From NCBI GenBank assembly GCA_027311485.1, contig DAICYU010000248.1:1-6475 (forward strand): DNA of 6,475 bases. Reading direction: 5' to 3'. Source of the DNA: Acetobacteraceae bacterium. GTDB taxonomy: Bacteria; Pseudomonadota; Alphaproteobacteria; Acetobacterales; Acetobacteraceae. The translations under genes and the position numbers were made by a program. The notes beneath the pieces are model-generated. The model was not told the DNA's origin and ran no database searches. It was given only the letters and a program-made list of their open reading frames with translations. Below are positions 5,586 to 6,475 of the stretch, one piece after another; the stretch's first letter is position 1; each line of letters opens with the position of its first letter.

Positions 5586-6475
5586 TTCCGCTGCCTTTCA
5601 AAGCCCCTACCGGTTCTTCGTCCTGACCTGCCGCGATCCGCGGCACGATTTCCGCGTGCCGCTGGTCGAAGCGCTGCAGCAGCGCGGCGATGCGTACTCG
5701 ATCTGGCTGCGCCGGCATCCGCTGGTCAGCGGACCGGACCAGGCGGACCCGGCGCGGGAGATGACGGTCACCGGCCTGCTGCGCTTCATGCGGACCCTGC
5801 CGCGAGACGACAGGATCAATATTTATCTGAATAGCACGAACACCTACTTTCCCGGACTGAGCCTGGCGTTGCAGCGCATCGCCCCGCCGGGGATCTGGGT
5901 CTTCGATATGCACGACGATCTGCGCTATCATAATCACGGGCTGAAACGGCTGCGCGAACAGGCGATCGTATCCACATTGTGCCGCGTGTCCGACGCCGTG
6001 GTGCACGCCGCGCCGACATTGCAGAGTTTGTTTCCACGCTCGCAGCACCTGGGCAACGCATCGCACCTGATGCCGCTCGATCTAAGTAGTGCCGGCTGGA
6101 ACGATGTACTGGTCATCGCCAGCTTCGATGAACGCTTCGACTTCGACTTCCTGTCCAACTTGGCATCGCTGAGCGGCGACCTGAGGTTCCATCTGCATGG
6201 ATGGACACGATCCACCGACGACATCACCGCCAGCCGCGTCCGCCAACTCGTCGACCGCCATGACAATGTGCTGTATCATGGTCCCTACTCAACCGACGAT
6301 CTACCCGGCATCCTGCGCCGCTATCGCCTGACCGTGGCGCCCTATGTCGCGGATGCGGAGCTGACGCGCTACATTGATCCCCTGCGCTTCTACCACTGCC
6401 TGAACGCCGGCCTTGAGGTTGTCTCGACCGCCATCCCGCAGGCGCGCTACATGGAGCGGTTCGTCCATGTCGTGG
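5575..6475 (+). CDS. GT-B-fold glycosyltransferase, 3'-incomplete
   Basis: An open frame of 300 codons runs off the window end without a stop. It reads as a cytoplasmic or membrane-associated sugar transferase of the GT-B (group 1/GT4-like) class, expected to add a sugar from a nucleotide donor to a lipid-linked or polysaccharide acceptor. The N-terminal Rossmann-like half starts YRFFVLTCRDPRHDFRVPLV (12-31) and contains WVFDMHDDLRYH (108-119). The second half begins at about 178 (VLVIASFDERFDFDFL). It carries VLYHGPYSTDDLPGILRRY (232-250), APYV (255-258) and IDPLRFYHCLNAGLEVVST (267-285), which resembles the donor-binding P-x-K-x-x-E-Y-L-A-x-G-x-P-V-V element of GT4 enzymes. His274 stands where that element often has Glu. 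The GTG at 5575 is the first usable start after an in-frame TGA at 5554, and it overlaps the flippase stop by 11 nt, implying translational coupling. Exact sugar and linkage cannot be inferred. Confidence 0.82.
   Translation, partial: MSPDSAAFQSPYRFFVLTCRDPRHDFRVPLVEALQQRGDAYSIWLRRHPLVSGPDQADPAREMTVTGLLRFMRTLPRDDRINIYLNSTNTYFPGLSLALQRIAPPGIWVFDMHDDLRYHNHGLKRLREQAIVSTLCRVSDAVVHAAPTLQSLFPRSQHLGNASHLMPLDLSSAGWNDVLVIASFDERFDFDFLSNLASLSGDLRFHLHGWTRSTDDITASRVRQLVDRHDNVLYHGPYSTDDLPGILRRYRLTVAPYVADAELTRYIDPLRFYHCLNAGLEVVSTAIPQARYMERFVHVV

Noticed and set aside
5557..6066. Minus-strand open frames across the glycosyltransferase
   Set aside because: Several overlapping antisense frames exist, but the plus-strand frame has glycosyltransferase-like motifs and operon geometry. 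The antisense products are low-complexity.
1..6475. CRISPR arrays, insertion sequences, rRNA and attachment sites
   Set aside because: I looked for regularly spaced repeats, transposase-like proteins, terminal inverted repeats and conserved RNA sequence and saw none. The only clear direct repeat is the 48-bp pair.

Overview
The window is GC-rich, with long shadow reading frames on every strand. It looks like a chromosomal segment of a Gram-negative proteobacterium. The photolyase and phosphatase protein sequences have an alphaproteobacterial feel (Rhodospirillales/Acetobacteraceae-like), but that placement is only an impression from sequence style and was not tested.

Layout. (1) 1-1548, plus strand: the C-terminal three quarters of a peptidase-containing, bacteriocin/double-glycine-type ABC exporter (RaxB/CvaB-like). 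It carries part of the membrane domain and a complete ATPase domain. The front of the family protein, normally a C39 peptidase and the first helices, is not in the window. The window opens with a 48-bp sequence that recurs exactly at 274-321 inside the same gene. (2) 1684-2364, minus strand: a metallophosphoesterase of the PPP (Ser/Thr phosphatase/ApaH-like) type, convergent with the exporter. (3) 2424-3872, minus strand: a complete class I CPD photolyase (phrB) with an intact tryptophan triad, 59 bp upstream of the phosphatase and likely co-transcribed with it. (4) 3873-4139: a divergent intergenic region containing a 17-nt GC-rich palindrome next to an AT-rich patch. (5) 4140-5585, plus strand: a polytopic polysaccharide flippase (Wzx/MATE-like). 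(6) From 5575 to the window end, plus strand: a GT-B-fold glycosyltransferase with a GTG start that overlaps the flippase stop by 11 nt. It is cut by the window edge.

How the genes fit together. The flippase and glycosyltransferase look like the start of a surface or exopolysaccharide operon that continues to the right. The photolyase repairs UV damage, and its phosphatase neighbour may be a co-transcribed passenger. The exporter would belong to a peptide-secretion locus extending to the left.

I do not see a clear undescribed system here. The best leads are the exact internal repeat that makes a chimeric N-terminus in the exporter (tandem duplication or assembly-end artefact), the palindrome in the divergent promoter region, and a non-canonical His in the phosphatase GDxxDRG motif.
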